Positions 44,871-57,310 of a stretch of DNA of 64,000 bases are shown here, in pieces. Below the pieces are notes generated by a model. That model was not told the DNA's origin. It saw only the letters and a program-made list of their open reading frames with translations, and ran no database searches. Made by a program: the position numbers and the translations under genes. This DNA comes from Garcia nutans (lineage: Eukaryota > Streptophyta > Magnoliopsida > Malpighiales > Euphorbiaceae), in contig CANTUV010000004.1 of assembly GCA_947685225.1 (NCBI GenBank), positions 17,701,001-17,765,000 on the forward strand, read 5' to 3'. Each line of letters starts with the position of its first letter. Position 1 is the stretch's first letter.

Positions 44871-47529
44871 TGTAACACCCCTATACCCCGTATACGTACA
44901 CAGCATGCTAATATAAAACAAACAAATGAATATAGAGTTGCCACTGTTAACCAAACAAATGACTCATCCCTTTTTAAAAACATGACCAAATTTAAAACAT
45001 TTAAAAGAAACTATAAACACAAAAGATAAAGTGTTTATTTAAAAGCAGCGGAAAATATAATAATTATTTACAAATACTTATACATCAAAACTCAAGTTTT
45101 ACAAAACATAAAATATATACATGTTTGGCAGTATGTCTTTGATCTTTAAGCTCCACTATCAACGCCTCAAAATCTAGACTCTACTCGGTCTAGAGGAACT
45201 CTCTGGTTCTTCTCTGTCACCTGCGCGATGAACCACAATCGCGCTAAGCCAACGGCTTAGTGGTACAAACTATAATAACATTATACTTTAATGAAATGCA
45301 AATGTCATAATCTCAAACATATAAACAATTCTCAAGAATCTCATTATTCATTTATAAATCACATTGAAAACAAAGACAGACTTGGGCCCAAAAGACACTA
45401 ATATGTTATTCAAAGTTCAGAGTTACTGCTTTGGTCCATAATCATAATCATCAAGCCCGTAGGCGATACATATATATCTCTATCCATGGATAGGGTAACA
45501 GACCAGTCTCTTGGACCTCAACCCGCTAAACTCGAGGAGATCCTCAACCCGACTAGACTGTTACCTGTAACAGACCCAGTCTCTTGGACCTCAACCCGGA
45601 TAAACCCGAGGAAATCCTCAACCCGGCTAGACTGTTACTTTAATTCACATTTCACATTATTCAACTGGAATCGGCTTACGACCCGGTCTTTTAACCTATC
45701 CAGTACTATATAGGCATGCCGCCAAACCCAGAACTCTGAAGGTTGAATAACACATTAGACACATAATCTTTTCATTTATATCTTTATACATTTCTTTCTC
45801 ATTTCATTCTCATCATTATAGCCAACAACCATGGCTTCATATCTCATAATCAAAATAGGCAACCATGCCTCAATCATCTCATTAGCATCATTATAACCAA
45901 CAACCATGGCTTCATATCTCATCAAGATAATATACAATATCAATTGCATTAACACCATCATCATAGCCAATCACATTGATTTTATATCTCATTTCACATT
46001 AAATCAATTGATCATTCAAGTTTACACAACCAATTGCATTAACATACCTTTCATATTTCATCAAATGTTTTAACCCTGTAATCAATTGCTTAGCATATGT
46101 ATAATCAAATATGTTAAGTATCAAATCATATGAATGTATGCAACAATGTAGTTTGTACTTACCTTAGGAACAACTTACACCAATCTACAACCTTTCTCTT
46201 TCAAGAATTCTTCACCACCTAGGTTAGGACAATTCAACCTCTTCAATACCTAAACCAAAGGTGATCATACACACTCACTTAGAGATATACATGAGATAAT
46301 AAAGCTAGAAACCAACTAGGGCAAACTCTACCCATGACACGCTCAACAACACGGGCATGTCCCTGACCGTGCCCTAAACTCACAACATAGACTCAGCACC
46401 ACGGGCGTGTCACTGAAAGTGTAATACATTCTGTCCCACAGAAACATGGACACGTCCAACAACATGGGCATGTTCATGGCCGTGTCAATTCCTCACCAAC
46501 ACAGTAGCTATGACACGTTCAGTGACATGGGCGTGTCACTGGACGTGTCAATACTACAACTACACAGAAGCTGTGACACGCTCAGTGACATGGGCGTGTC
46601 ACTGCTTGTGTCTCCCATCCAAGAACACAAAACCATCGACAAGCCTAAAGACTTGGCCGTGCTCATGGGCGTGTCAGGCCAAAAATCCAGATTCCGGCAA
46701 AAACAACACTTAATCCAACAAATCACTTCTTTTCACCAAAATCCACTTCAAACAAACTTAGCTCAACATACCCAAGAACCATAACAAACTTGCAAAAACA
46801 CCAAAAACAACTAAAAACATACATCCAACACAAATCAAAATCATCACCACAAACCCAAAACACAACCACAATACATTCACTTCCAACAACTTACTCTTTC
46901 CTTCAATCCAACCCCAAATCCAAAATCACTTGAACCAAACACTCTTAAACACATCTTAATCAAACATATTCACATACCATCAACAATCAATCAACAAACT
47001 CAAACACATCTTAAAAGAAAATCAAGGAATCAAGAGGAAACTTACCAAGGATGAAGAAACTCTTAATTTTCCAACTTGATCACTTGAAAACTTCCTTAGA
47101 TCTTGAGTTAGAAGATCAAATCTCTCTATTGCTCTCTTGATTCTTTGCTAGCCAGCCAAAAGGAAAGAAAAGGAAAGAAAGGGAAAATGGCCACGGCAAG
47201 GGAAAGAAAGAAAGAAGAAAAGATAGAAAGCAAAAGTCAAATCATCTCCTCAAAACCCTCTCCTCCAAGCATTAACTATTAAAATATTCCATTTAATCTC
47301 TTCCACTCATTTTGAATTTCCTTCTAATTAATTATTAAACCAAAATACATAAATATCTTCTTTAGTTGACCATCCATTTGACTTGTATATATGTTGTATA
47401 TATTTCCATATATACAACATATAAACTCTCTCTTCACTTCCTTTCTCTTTCCAATTACACAAATACATTAAATCCAATTAAAACAACAATTATACCAAAA
47501 ACTTCCAGGGCACATTTTGGGATATTACA
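44871..47529 (-). repeat. Chr-F 5' LTR (2659 bp)
   Basis: Partner of 35009-37688. It lacks the palindrome cluster near its 3' end (replaced near 44910-44930) and has lost part of one CACG/CGTG unit near 46385. Two-hairpin module at 45223-45260 is intact. Confidence 0.92.
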
Positions 47530-49007
47530 GTATGTGTTAATTAATTTTCTTTAATTGTTTTCTTTACACAGTAGCAAATTTATGAAATCAAAATTAAAAA
47601 TCTTAGAACTTTAATTTAGTTTTTCTAAAGCCAAAAAACCTTATTTTGTTACTTTATTTTCCAAAAAGACTTAAAATTGTTATTTTTTCTTCTTAAAAAC
47701 CTTAAAACTCTAATTGAACATATTCTTCAACAAAACCAAAATCAAATTCTGTTTCTTTCAAAACTTTAAACTTGGTACTTTTTCATTCAAAAAGCATTAA
47801 AAAACATCTTTTCTACTTATAAAAACTTTAATTTATTTATTTAAATTCATAAAATTCCATAAAATATCAAATTGATTTCCAAATTCCTAAAAATTATTCA
47901 CCACCCGTGACCCTACTTACAAAATATCAAATCCAAATTCAACTTCCAAAATTCAAAATAATGAACACTAACCCTTTTAAAACCTTAAACCCTAATTTTT
48001 ATGAACCCTAATCCTTTTAAAACATTAAAAAACATAAAAATATAAAAACCTAAATTTTACACAGTAGCTTAGGAACCCAATAACCAAAAATCACAAATTA
48101 AAGTATTTTAAAGTGTTTAAAACCCTAGTTCATGATATCATCATTCAAACCTTAATTTTGTTAATCAAAGAGTCTTACCAACCCTTTAAAACATAAAACC
48201 CTAATTTATTTTAATTTCATAAAAAGTCATAGTAGCCATAATTGGACTTTTATTTGCTTTATTCAATTCCATACTTGATTATGCTTTGATTTATTTCTTA
48301 TGCCTTAATTTGTTTAATTTCTATACTTGATTTATTTAATTTATCATGGATGGATGTTTATTTTCTATTTTGATTAATAGCTTTGATGAATGATTTATTT
48401 ATGATGAATGATTATTTACTTTTATCAATTAATTTATATTTCCAAAAGTTGTAAGAGGTATGTTTCCACTTGGTGGGTACCTCATTAGTTAAACATCATG
48501 TAATTTAATTTGCTTTTCTATTTTAGAACCTATGTAAAGGGCATGTTTCTACCTTTTGGTGGGTGTCCTATTTAGGCATGTGATGTAAGGGCATGTTTCC
48601 ATCCTTGGATGGGTGTCCATTTATTTGCTTTGTTTGGGCATTGCTTTGATTTTAATATATTGATGCTTTCTTTTAATTATTGTGTGTAATATGGATAATG
48701 TTGTTATATTTAAGAATTTTATAATATTAAGACCTGTAAAGGAGGCCGGTTCCAATGAATCGGGCGTTGTGGGGGTGCTGGGCCATTTCTCACCTTCCCC
48801 ACACGTACCCAACTTTCAGAACCCATTAAGGGGTTGGGGATTCCTTAGGAATCAAGTCATCCACCCCTTTCTTTTTCCCGGCCCGTCCGAGTGGTAACTC
48901 CATTTTCTCTGGACTTAGGTCCGTGTTCTCTAAGGCCCCGAGCCTAAACAGTGCCAAAGTCATAAGAACCATTCCACCGAGAGTGGGGGAGAAAATTCCC
49001 GCTCACA
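47530..49007 (+). repeat. Tat-D 3' LTR, second part
   Basis: Begins with the right target duplication gtatg and runs to GCTCACA at 49007. With the first part and one copy of the duplication removed, the LTR is about 2210 bp. The three two-tier stem-loops are at 48455-48483, 48539-48568 and 48589-48618, in the same order and orientation relative to the element as in Tat-C. Confidence 0.88.
48455..48618 (+). other. Three tandem two-tier stem-loops in Tat-D LTR
   Basis: Outer stems GAGGTA/TACCTC, GGGCA/TGTCC and GGGCA/TGTCC, each followed by unpaired TGTTTC and an inner hairpin, then GG. The unit 48589-48618 has GGGCA where Tat-C has GGACA; pairing is kept by a G-T wobble. Confidence 0.7.
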
Positions 49008-49818
49008 ATTAGGTTTTTATGTTTTAAAAGGTTAGTAAGACTCTTTGATTAACTAAATTAATATTTGAATGGTGAAATCATGAAACTAGAGTTTTAGACA
49101 CTTTGAAACACTTTTGATTTATGGTTTTAATTGGTGATTTCAAGCAACTGTGTAAAATTTAAAGTATTTATGTTTTTATGGTTTTTAATGTTTTAAAGGA
49201 TTAGAGCTTAGAAAAAAATTAAGATTTAAGGTTTTAAAGGAGTTAGAGTATATTATTTTAGGTTTAGAAATTGAATTAGGGTTTTAGTATTTTAGAATTT
49301 GGGTCTCGGGTTATGAATTTGAATTAGGGTTTAGAAAAACAATTTGATGATTTCATGAGATTTTATAAGTTTAAACCAAACAAATTAAAGTTTTTATAAA
49401 TAAAAAAGATTTCTATATTTTGAAAAAGTATTTTAGGGTTTTTTTTTATAAGAAACAGAATATGTTTTAAGAGTTTACATAATTTGGAAAGTAAATTGGA
49501 ATTTTAGGGTTTTGAAGAAATAAAATTAATAACTTTAAATTTTTTGGGAAATAATGCAACAGATTAATGTTTTTAACTTTGAACAAAAAGGTAGATTGAA
49601 TTTTTGGATTTTTGAATTAAAAGAAAGCGTCGAAAAAATTGCGCTGCCAAAAAAAATTACCGCAGGAAAAAATGCACTGGCGAAAAAATTATACCGCAGA
49701 AAACTGCCGCAGGGGCTGGCTGCGGGTGACCATTTCGCCCGTAGGATTTTCTTGCAGGGGAAATAGAAAAACTATTTCACCCACAGGAATTTCCTGCAGG
49801 CGAAATAGCCCAAGCTAT
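49008..49818 (-). repeat. LTR-G: truncated, promoterless Tat LTR fragment
   Basis: Matches Tat-H LTR sequence beginning near 50763, but roughly 400 bp corresponding to the TATA box and donor region are missing near 49625. It stops abruptly inside a GC-rich palindrome at about 49818. Left end is cut by Tat-D. It is a dead relic and the host site of the Tat-D insertion. Confidence 0.75.
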
Positions 49819-49960
49819 TTGAAAGAAGCCTCTGACCGACAGAAATCATATTCAAATTTGAAAAGAAGAGATATAGAGTTCAGTGTAGGAGATAAAGTAT
49901 TTTTGAAAGTGTCTCCTTAGAAGAGAATTTTGAGGTTTGGGCGCAAGGGGAAATTGAGTC
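49819..49960 (+). pseudogene. Chr-I integrase C-terminal fragment, left piece
   Basis: Encodes the chromovirus integrase tail (KEASDRQKSY, DKVFLKVSP) with one TAG replacing Trp at 49918-49920. Upstream pol is gone, joined to LTR-G by a non-homologous junction near 49819. gagtc at 49956-49960 is the left target duplication of Tat-H. Confidence 0.85.
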
Positions 49961-52214
49961 TGTGAGCGGAAATTTTCGCCCCCACTCCCAGTAGAATGGT
50001 TCTTGCGACTTCGGTACTGTTTAGGCTCGGGGCCTTAGAGAACACGGACCTAAGTCCGGAGAAAATGGAGTCGCCACCCGGACAAGCCGGGAAAAAAGAA
50101 AGGGGTGGATGACTCGATTCCTAAGGAATCCCCAACCCCCTAATGGGTTCAGAAAGTTGGGTAGGTGTGGGGAAGGTGAGAAATGGCCCAGCACCACCAC
50201 AATGCCCGGTTCATTGGAGCTTGCCTCCTTTACAGGTCTTAATATTATAAAATTCTTAAATATAACAACATTATCCATATTACACACAATAATTAAAAAA
50301 AAGCATCATTATATTAAAATCAAAGCAATGTCCAAACAAAGCAAATAAATGGACAACCATCCAAGGATGGAAACATGTCCTTACATCACATGCCTAAATA
50401 GGACACCCACCAAAAGGTAGAAGCATGCCCTTTATATTGGTTTAAGGTAGAAAAGCAAATTAAATTACATGATGTTTAACTAATGAGGTACCCACCAAGT
50501 GGAAACATACCTCTTACAACTTTTGGAAATCTAAATTAATTGATAAAAGTAAATAATCTTTCATCATAAATAAATCATTCATCAAAGCTATTAATCAAAA
50601 TAGAAAATAAATATCCATCCATGATAAATTAAATAAATCAAGTATTGAAATTAAACAAATTAAAGCATAAGAGATAAATCAAAGCATAATCAAGTATAGA
50701 ATTAAATAAAGCAAATAAAAGTCCAATTATAGCTACTGTGACTTTTTATGGAATTACAATATATTAGGGTTTTATGTTTTAAAAGGTTGGTAAGACTCTT
50801 TGATTAACTAAATTAATATTTGAATGGTGAAATCATGAAACTAGGGTTTTAGACACTTTGAAACACTTTTGATTTGTGGTTTTAATTGGTGATTTCAAGT
50901 TACTGTGTAAATTTAAAGTATTTATGTTTTTATGGTTTTTAATGTTTTAAAGGATTAGAGCTTAGAAAAAATTAAGATTTAAGGTTTTAAAGGAGTTAGA
51001 GTATATTATTTTAGTTTTAGAAATTGAATTAGGGTTTTAGTATTTTAGAATTTGGGTCTCGGGTGATGAATTTGAATTAAGGTTTAGAAAAATAATTTGA
51101 TGATTTCATTAGATTTTATAAGTTTAAACCAAACAAATTAAAGTTTTTATAAATAAAAAAGATTTATATAATTGGAAAAAGTATTTTAGGGTTTTTTATA
51201 AGAAACAGAATATGTTTTAAGAGTTTACATAATTTGGAAAGTAAATTGGAATTTTGGGGTTTTGAAGAAATAAAATTAATAACTTTAAATTCTTTGGGAA
51301 ATAAAGCAAAGGATTAATGTTTTTAACTTTGAACAAAAAGGTGGATTGAATTCTGGGATTTTTGAATTAAAAGAACAAAGGAAAATTTAGCTACTGTATA
51401 AAAAAAAACAAAGAATTTAATACATACTTTTTTTTTATGATTCCTCCAAAAATAATTCTTCTTGGATGAACAAGCTCCAAAGACAAGCCTTTTTTGCCTT
51501 TTAATTGCTTAAATTGTGTTTCTGCTCCTTAAAAATCAATTGAATTCAATTATTGCTTTTCCACTTCACTTTCGGATTCAAATTCTCAAAGCTACTGATT
51601 AATTTTTCCTCCCTTGATTTGGTTTCAAATTTTCCAAGCTTCAGTTGGATTTTGGCCCCCCCTCAATTTAATTGCCTTTGGTCCTTATTTATAGTGGTTT
51701 GATGTAGTTTATTCCTAATTAGTTAAGACAAGTAATATTAATAAAAAAAAAAGAAACCGAAACCTAATTGAATTAGGTTTTGAAAAATTTGCGTCGGAAA
51801 AGTTGCGCTGCCGAAAAAAATTACCGCAGAAAAAAATATGCTGGCGAAAAAATTCTACCGCAGAAAACTACGGCAGGGCAGGCTGCGGGTGACCATTTCG
51901 CCAGCAGGATTTTCATGCAGGCAAAATAGAAAATCTATTTCGCTCGCAGGAAAATCCTGTGAGAGAAATAGAAAAACTATTTCGCCCGCGCGATGATTTT
52001 TTTGTCGCCGATTTTTTTACTCTGATTTTCACTCTGATTTTTATTTTTATTTTTTGACTTTTATTTGTTTATTTTTATTTTTTATTAATAAAAATTAGAT
52101 ACTAAAGAAAAAATTATTTAATAAAAATTATTTTGGACCAATTAGACAATAAAAATCATTTTAGACTAATTAAAACATATTGGACCGGATTGAGTCAAAA
52201 ATTAAGGGTCTACA
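49961..52214 (-). repeat. Tat-H 3' LTR (2254 bp)
   Basis: TGTAGACCCTTAATTTTTGA start at 52214 and GCTCACA end at 49961 (minus strand). Contains two GC palindromes (51890-51985), TATA box (51686-51693), donor-like site (51427) and three two-tier stem-loops (50351-50380, 50401-50430, 50485-50513). Confidence 0.9.
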
Positions 52215-52227
52215 GTTTGCCCCCTGT
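52215..52227 (-). promoter_or_regulatory. Tat-H polypurine tract
   Basis: Minus-strand AACAGGGGGCAAAC-type tract abutting the 3' LTR; same as Tat-D's tract apart from one base. Confidence 0.85.
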
Positions 52228-52257
52228 TTGAATGATCTAAAACCTTAGTGAAAGAGA

Positions 52258-53390
52258 GTGAATTTGGATACTTGATCCTAAACTGGATTTGGATACTCGA
52301 TCCTAAACTTGATTGGGATACTCGATCCTAAATGGATTTGGATACTCGATCCTAAATCAGATTTGGATACTTGATCCTAAACTGGATTTGGATACTCGAT
52401 CCTAAATTGGATTTGGATACTCGATCCTAACTAGATTTGGATACTCGATCCTAAACTGGATTTGGATACTCGATCCTAAACTGGACTTGGATACTCGATC
52501 CTAAATGGATTTGGATACTCGATCCTAAATTGGCTTTGGATACTCCATCCTAAACTGGATTGGGATACTCGATCCTAAACTAGATTGGGATACTCGATCC
52601 TAACTGGATTTGGATACTTGATCCTAAATTGGATTGGGATACTCGATCCTAACTGGATTCGAAAACTCGATCCTAACTGGATTTGGATACTCGATCCTAA
52701 ATTGGCTTTGGATACTCGATCCTAAACTGGATTGGGATACTCGATCCTAAATTGGGTTTGGATACTCGATCCTAAACTTGATTGGGATACTCGATCCTAA
52801 ATTGGATTTGATTTGGGTACTTGAACCCAGGATTGGATACTTGGACCCCATATTGAATTTGATTTGGGTACTTGGATCTGAGATTGGGTACTTGGACCCG
52901 AGCTTGAATTGATTTGGGTACTTGGACCCGAGAATGGGTGCTTGGACCCGAGATTGGATACTTGGACCCAAGATTGGGCACTTGGACCCAAGATTGGATT
53001 TGATTTGTGTACTTGGACCTGAGATTGGGTGCTTGGACCCGAGATTGAGTTTGACTGACCTTTTATCATTTGAGAAATCTGACTGCTCTGGTTATTCTAT
53101 TCATTGTGGTTTTTCACCCTCAAAATGGATCTTCATCCTTTGAGATCGGGTCTTCATCCTTGAAAATGAATCTTCATCTTTTGACATCGGGTCTTCACCC
53201 TTGCAAATGGATCTTCATCCTTTGAGATTGGGTCTTTACCCTTGAAACATGGATCTTCATCCCTTGCAAATGGATCTTCACCCTTGCAAATGGATCTTCA
53301 TCCTTGGAGATTGGATCTTTACCCTTGAAATATGGATCTTTATCCATTGGAAGTCGAGTCTTTACCCTGGCTTCAACTCTTTTAGCTGGG
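52258..53390 (-). repeat. Tat-H 3' micro-hairpin array
   Basis: About 25 copies of a 20-25-bp unit containing GGATACTCGATCC (for example 52291-52303), then GGGTACTTGGACCC units (for example 52886-52899), then GGATCTTCATCC (53127-53138) and GGGTCTTCACCC (53189-53200) units. All have complementary 4-bp arms. The GGGTACTTGGACCC and CTTC sections correspond to sections in Tat-D, but the large GGATACTCGATCC expansion is specific to Tat-H. Long apparent frames here are products of stop-free repeats. Confidence 0.85.
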
Positions 53391-53399
53391 TTGATCTTT

Positions 53400-55825
53400 T
53401 GTCTTTTGCATCTTCATTCTTTTGAGAATTATAATTTTCTTTCTTTATTCCATTCTTTTTTGTTCTTCCTTTGCACTTTTGCAAAAAAATCAGCCCCTTT
53501 TAGCTAGCCTTCATATCCTCTCCTTTTCTCCCTGCGTGGCAAGATATTTGCAAGTGAGTTTGAAAATGTTTTATATATAAACTCAAAAAAATTGAAAAGG
53601 AGAAACTTAGCCCCCTGTGTAGGCTTAAACCCATGATTTTTCTATGCGGACTCTAATTGATGTTGTTGTCGTCTAGTTCTTCGCACAAGCACGTTTTTCT
53701 TCTCTTTGCAAGATTACTGGAGCTTTCTCAAGCAATGGGCTTTCTATGCCCCCCTGATTTGATATCTTCTTCTGATTCCTTACTTCATAGAGTGTTTGCT
53801 GTTCACTTTGATAAAGAATAGACAATACAAGACAAGAAAGTGCGATGTGATATGCTCATATATGCATGATATGCATGAATAATACTTACAGTTGTTCCAT
53901 CGACTCACAGACCGAGATGATCAGCAAAAGTGTTCTCATTGGTTCCATTTTGACAGTTGTTCAAGTCTTGCATTGGAATGATCGAACACTTTGCATTTGT
54001 GGCTTTTATCTACCAGATGTTGAGAACATGAGTGGTGGAGACCCCAGGAAGCAAAGTCAGGGATTCATCTATTTCGAACTATATTTCAGCATGTCAGTTG
54101 ATAGCTTCTTCATGACCTTTCCAATAATCATTTCCTTTGCCCAATGTGTTATTCAAGGTTCAACATACTTCCCATAACTTGAAGGCTTTGTGTGACAAAA
54201 ACATTTTTTTATTTTTTTATTTTTTGAATTTTGAATTTTTAAATCAAATGTTGGCTTTGTCAAATCAATGTCAATGTACCTCAGGACTTGATTTTTTCAA
54301 ATTAACATATCTATAACATGGCAACCATAGTTACCGCACTAAACTCAGGAATTATTTCTATTTAAGCAAGAATTGTTGCGCTTCAGATAGGCACATACAC
54401 ATTACTTGGTCAAAGGTCTCATTTGAGTTTAAATATTGTCTATCTTATATGCATGCTTATCCAAATTATCTCTACTAATAGACTCTACCTACCAAGGGAG
54501 ATCAACAGGTCTTTGATAGGCTTGAAATGAGGTCTATAAGGGACACAGGTTTAAGTGAAGGCCATTTTGAGATAGGAGCTGGTGTGACACAATGGACAAA
54601 CTTTCACACTACAAATTTCTTATTGGAACTTTAGACAGTTGAGAGCAATCTTTCTAGACTCCAAATTCTTTTTGTCTTCTTGGCATTAATTCTAGATCTT
54701 GGTTAGGAAAGTTTTTGCCCTTGCAAAAGTTTAAGACCCAAATCTGTTTCTTTTCTTCTTTTCCCTTTTCTTTCCACTTTATTTTTCTTACTCTTCCCTC
54801 TTCTTTCTCTTTATTTTCCTTACTCTTCCCTTTCTTTGAGTATTTTATCATTTTGTCCTTCTTCCTTGCAGGACTGTGAAGTACAGAACTTTCAAGAACT
54901 GAATGGTCTTTCTCCTTTTTCTTTAATTTTGATTGAATCTTTGGTTGGGTTGGACCAATTCAAGTCAAACCGTCCTTATAAACCAAATGGAAGTCTTTTG
55001 TTGTCTTAGGTAAAAGAGAACTCAGTTGGCTTTTTGAACCATTTTGGGTTTTCTTTTTCTTTTTCTTCTTTTTTTTCTTTTCTTTCTCTTTTTTCTTTTC
55101 TTCTTCTTTTTTTGTTGGTTTTTTTTTGTTTGGTTCTAGCTCTAAAAGAGTCATCTTGTTTGTACTAACTTAGGCTTCCAATAATGGATAAGTGGGGTAA
55201 CATAAATATCAACTATCTTCATGGTCTTGAGAACTTCAACTATCTTCATGACCGTGACTAATCATTACTTTCTTTTGATCTTCTTGCCTCTTCATCTTAG
55301 TGATCATAAGACTTGTCAAAAGTATCACAACAACTCAGGGTAGGTTGTTGGGGTTTGTAAGCAATGAAAAGAAAGCTAAAATTTTATGAAGGCTTAAAGG
55401 GACAACTAGGGATTGATATTTAATTCGGTGGATACTAGTTGTTGGCTAACCAAACAATGCCTAGATCATCTCTCCCTTAAATAAGCAGAGTTCAATTTCA
55501 CCTTGAAAGTTTGTCTAAGCACGTTCTAAGATTGACTAGGACCTAGACAAAGGTAATTATGCAGGAGCCCTCTCTAAGTAAGCATACACAACTCATTGCT
55601 ATAGAGCAATTCTCTCAACTAGTAAAGTCATTCGAGTCATGATGCATAAATATATTAATTCATGAATTATCAAGCTAGATTCCTCATTGGTTGAGCACCA
55701 AAATGAACAAAGACTAATAAATTTTTTTATGAAAGTAGTTTATTCAAGCAACTTTAAACACGATTGTTCCAATTAAAGAAAGTAAAATTGAAAAGCAACA
55801 TTCAAGCTAAGGAAAGTTCATTGAG
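53400..55825 (-). other. Tat-H noncoding filler in place of pol
   Basis: I find no pol motif in any frame. It includes pyrimidine-rich tracts on the plus strand (about 54720-54835 and 55040-55130), which give Lys/Glu-rich false frames on the minus strand, and a plus-strand 103-codon frame (53866-54177) that I do not recognise. It shows no similarity that I can see to Tat-D's antisense region. Confidence 0.6.
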
Positions 55826-57295
55826 TTAGGCTTCTTTTCCTTTCACATCTTCAATATCCCCATCTTGAAAAGAGGATAAAACAAAATCTTCTTCTAGTCC
55901 TTTTCCCACCATGATGGTTGCCGGTGGAGGTAATCTTCCAAACTTAGGCAAAGGGTATTGGGCTTATCCGGCTCGGGTAGATTACCACTATCGATTAAAT
56001 CTTGGATCTCATGCCTTAGACGAGCACATTTATCTGTTTCATGCCCTTGCATTTGGTGAAATTGATAGAAGGCCTCGGCATTGAAGTTTGGTGGCAGTGG
56101 ATTATGTAATGGTCGAGGAGCTAACGGTTGTAACAACCCTTTCTTTTGCAGCTTGCTAAAAACCCAAGATAAAGGCTTCCCCAGATCTGAAAATTGTTTT
56201 CTTTTTTCCTTGACCGGTTACATTAATATCAACTTCTTTTTGCGTGCTTTGATTGCCTGACTGGTAGTTCCCTTTCTCATTCCTTTTCATTGAAAAGTGA
56301 TTCTTCTCCCTTTCCCATTCTTTAATTTGTAGACTAGCTTGGAGAAGATCTTTGAAATCACGGATGAGTGTATGAGACATCCTTTCACGAAGATTAGGCA
56401 ACACCCCTCTCTCAGTCATCCTTATTTGATCGGATTCATCGGGCCTCTTCTTGAGTAAAGCGGCCTTATTTCTCCACATTTTCACATAGTCCACAAAATT
56501 CTCATTTGTCCTTTGCCTTATGGACTCCACTTCCATTAAGGTAACCTCCAACTCGATATTATACCCATAATGCTGGATGAAGGCCTTGTATAGCAAATCC
56601 CAACTCTTTTGTGTTCCATCATCTAAGGTATTAAACCAATTTTGGACAACAGGATCTAATGAGAGCATGAAGTACCTTAGAGTTTGAGCCTTAGTAGCTC
56701 GGGCAGACTGCATGGCAGTTATATACTGCTTCACATGGAGATGAGGATTTCCAGTTCCATTGTACTTTGCAAAGGATGGCATCTTGAATTTGTAAGGAAC
56801 TTCTTCATCTAGCTCAAATAATTTGTCGATCTCAGACATCTCTTCGGTCTTTAGTTTCTTCTCAAATTTCTTTTCTAAATCTGTGATCATCTTTTCAACA
56901 TCAGAATTTTCAGTCTTTTCAAAAGTTGCCTTCTCAACAACTTTCGACTCCTTTTTGTCTTGAAGATCTTGGTAGTATTGAGCCCAATCATCATCATCAA
57001 TGATCACCTTATCATCATTAAAAGCTACTTCATTAATTTTAGCCTTCCCCTTGACTTTCTTGGTGCAAGCAGATGCTTCGACATTGTTTCCTAAAATTGC
57101 AACTAGTTGATTCTTTATGGTCTCGGCCATGACCTCTTTTATTTCTTCCATCTTGGCATTGAGGGCCTCATCCACCATCCTTTGAATTTGTTCGGGCTCC
57201 ATTGTTTTAGGTGAGCAAGTGATTGAGTCATTGCTAGATACTTCGTCTCCGGCATAGGTCGGATTATTGTAAGCTTTAGAACTATCGTAATCCAT
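55826..57295 (-). pseudogene. gag: Tat-H gag, two frameshifts, own stop codon
   Basis: The likely start is ATG at 57295-57293 in context GCCATGG, right after a CTCACAG acceptor-like site. The N-terminus is acidic with coiled-coil potential; Gag domain about 56790-56350; zinc-finger-like FHQMQGHETDKC about 56075-56040. An extra A in an A run near 56205 shifts frame, and a small deletion near 55955 shifts it again. Read through these, gag ends DVKGKEA then TAA at 55828-55826. Tat-C and Tat-D continue into protease at this place, so the stop defines a gag-only design. Confidence 0.85.
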
Positions 57296-57297
57296 GG

Positions 57298-57310
57298 CTG
57301 TGAGCCAGAA
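57298..57310 (-). other. Candidate 3' splice site before Tat-H gag
   Basis: Minus strand TTTCTGGCTCACAG ends at 57298, two bases before ATG. The matching donor would be at 62282 in the LTR. Pattern-based only. Confidence 0.4.

Larger units (their letters stand above)
35009..47529 (-). mobile_element. Chr-F: complete Ty3/gypsy chromovirus with perfect target duplication
   Basis: Minus strand: 5' LTR (47529 to 44871), PBS, gag-pol pseudogene, PPT, 3' LTR (37688 to 35009). gtatg flanks both sides (35004-35008 and 47530-47534). sLTR-1 is inserted in pol. The two LTRs differ at several dozen positions by eye, clearly more than the Chr-B pair, so this is an older insertion. Confidence 0.95.
24574..49007 (+). 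mobile_element. Tat-D: Ty3/gypsy Tat element, plus strand, split by Chr-F
   Basis: It starts in gag at 24574 because Tat-C is inserted there; its 5' LTR and gag N-terminus lie left of the window. Then come gag-pol to 30162, a 4.1-kb 3' region with antisense genes and tandem arrays (30163-34258), PPT, and a 3' LTR from 34272 to 35008 that resumes after Chr-F at 47530 and ends at 49007. Sequence right of 49007 is a minus-strand Tat LTR (LTR-G), so Tat-D is inserted there; attag (49008-49012) is the expected target duplication. Confidence 0.88.

Noticed and set aside
52747..53069. Overlapping minus-strand frames encoding SKYPNQ-type peptide repeats, and the plus-strand frames at 33126-33519
   Set aside because: Several frames are open at once because the tandem unit lacks stops; this is a property of the repeat, not a gene.
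53866..54177. 103-codon plus-strand frame in Tat-H filler
   Set aside because: No recognisable domain, no counterpart in the sister elements, and AT-rich surroundings; kept only as a note in the filler region.
54960..55154. Lysine-rich small protein on the minus strand (also 54654-54851)
   Set aside because: It is the translation of a polypurine tract; low complexity and no conserved partner.
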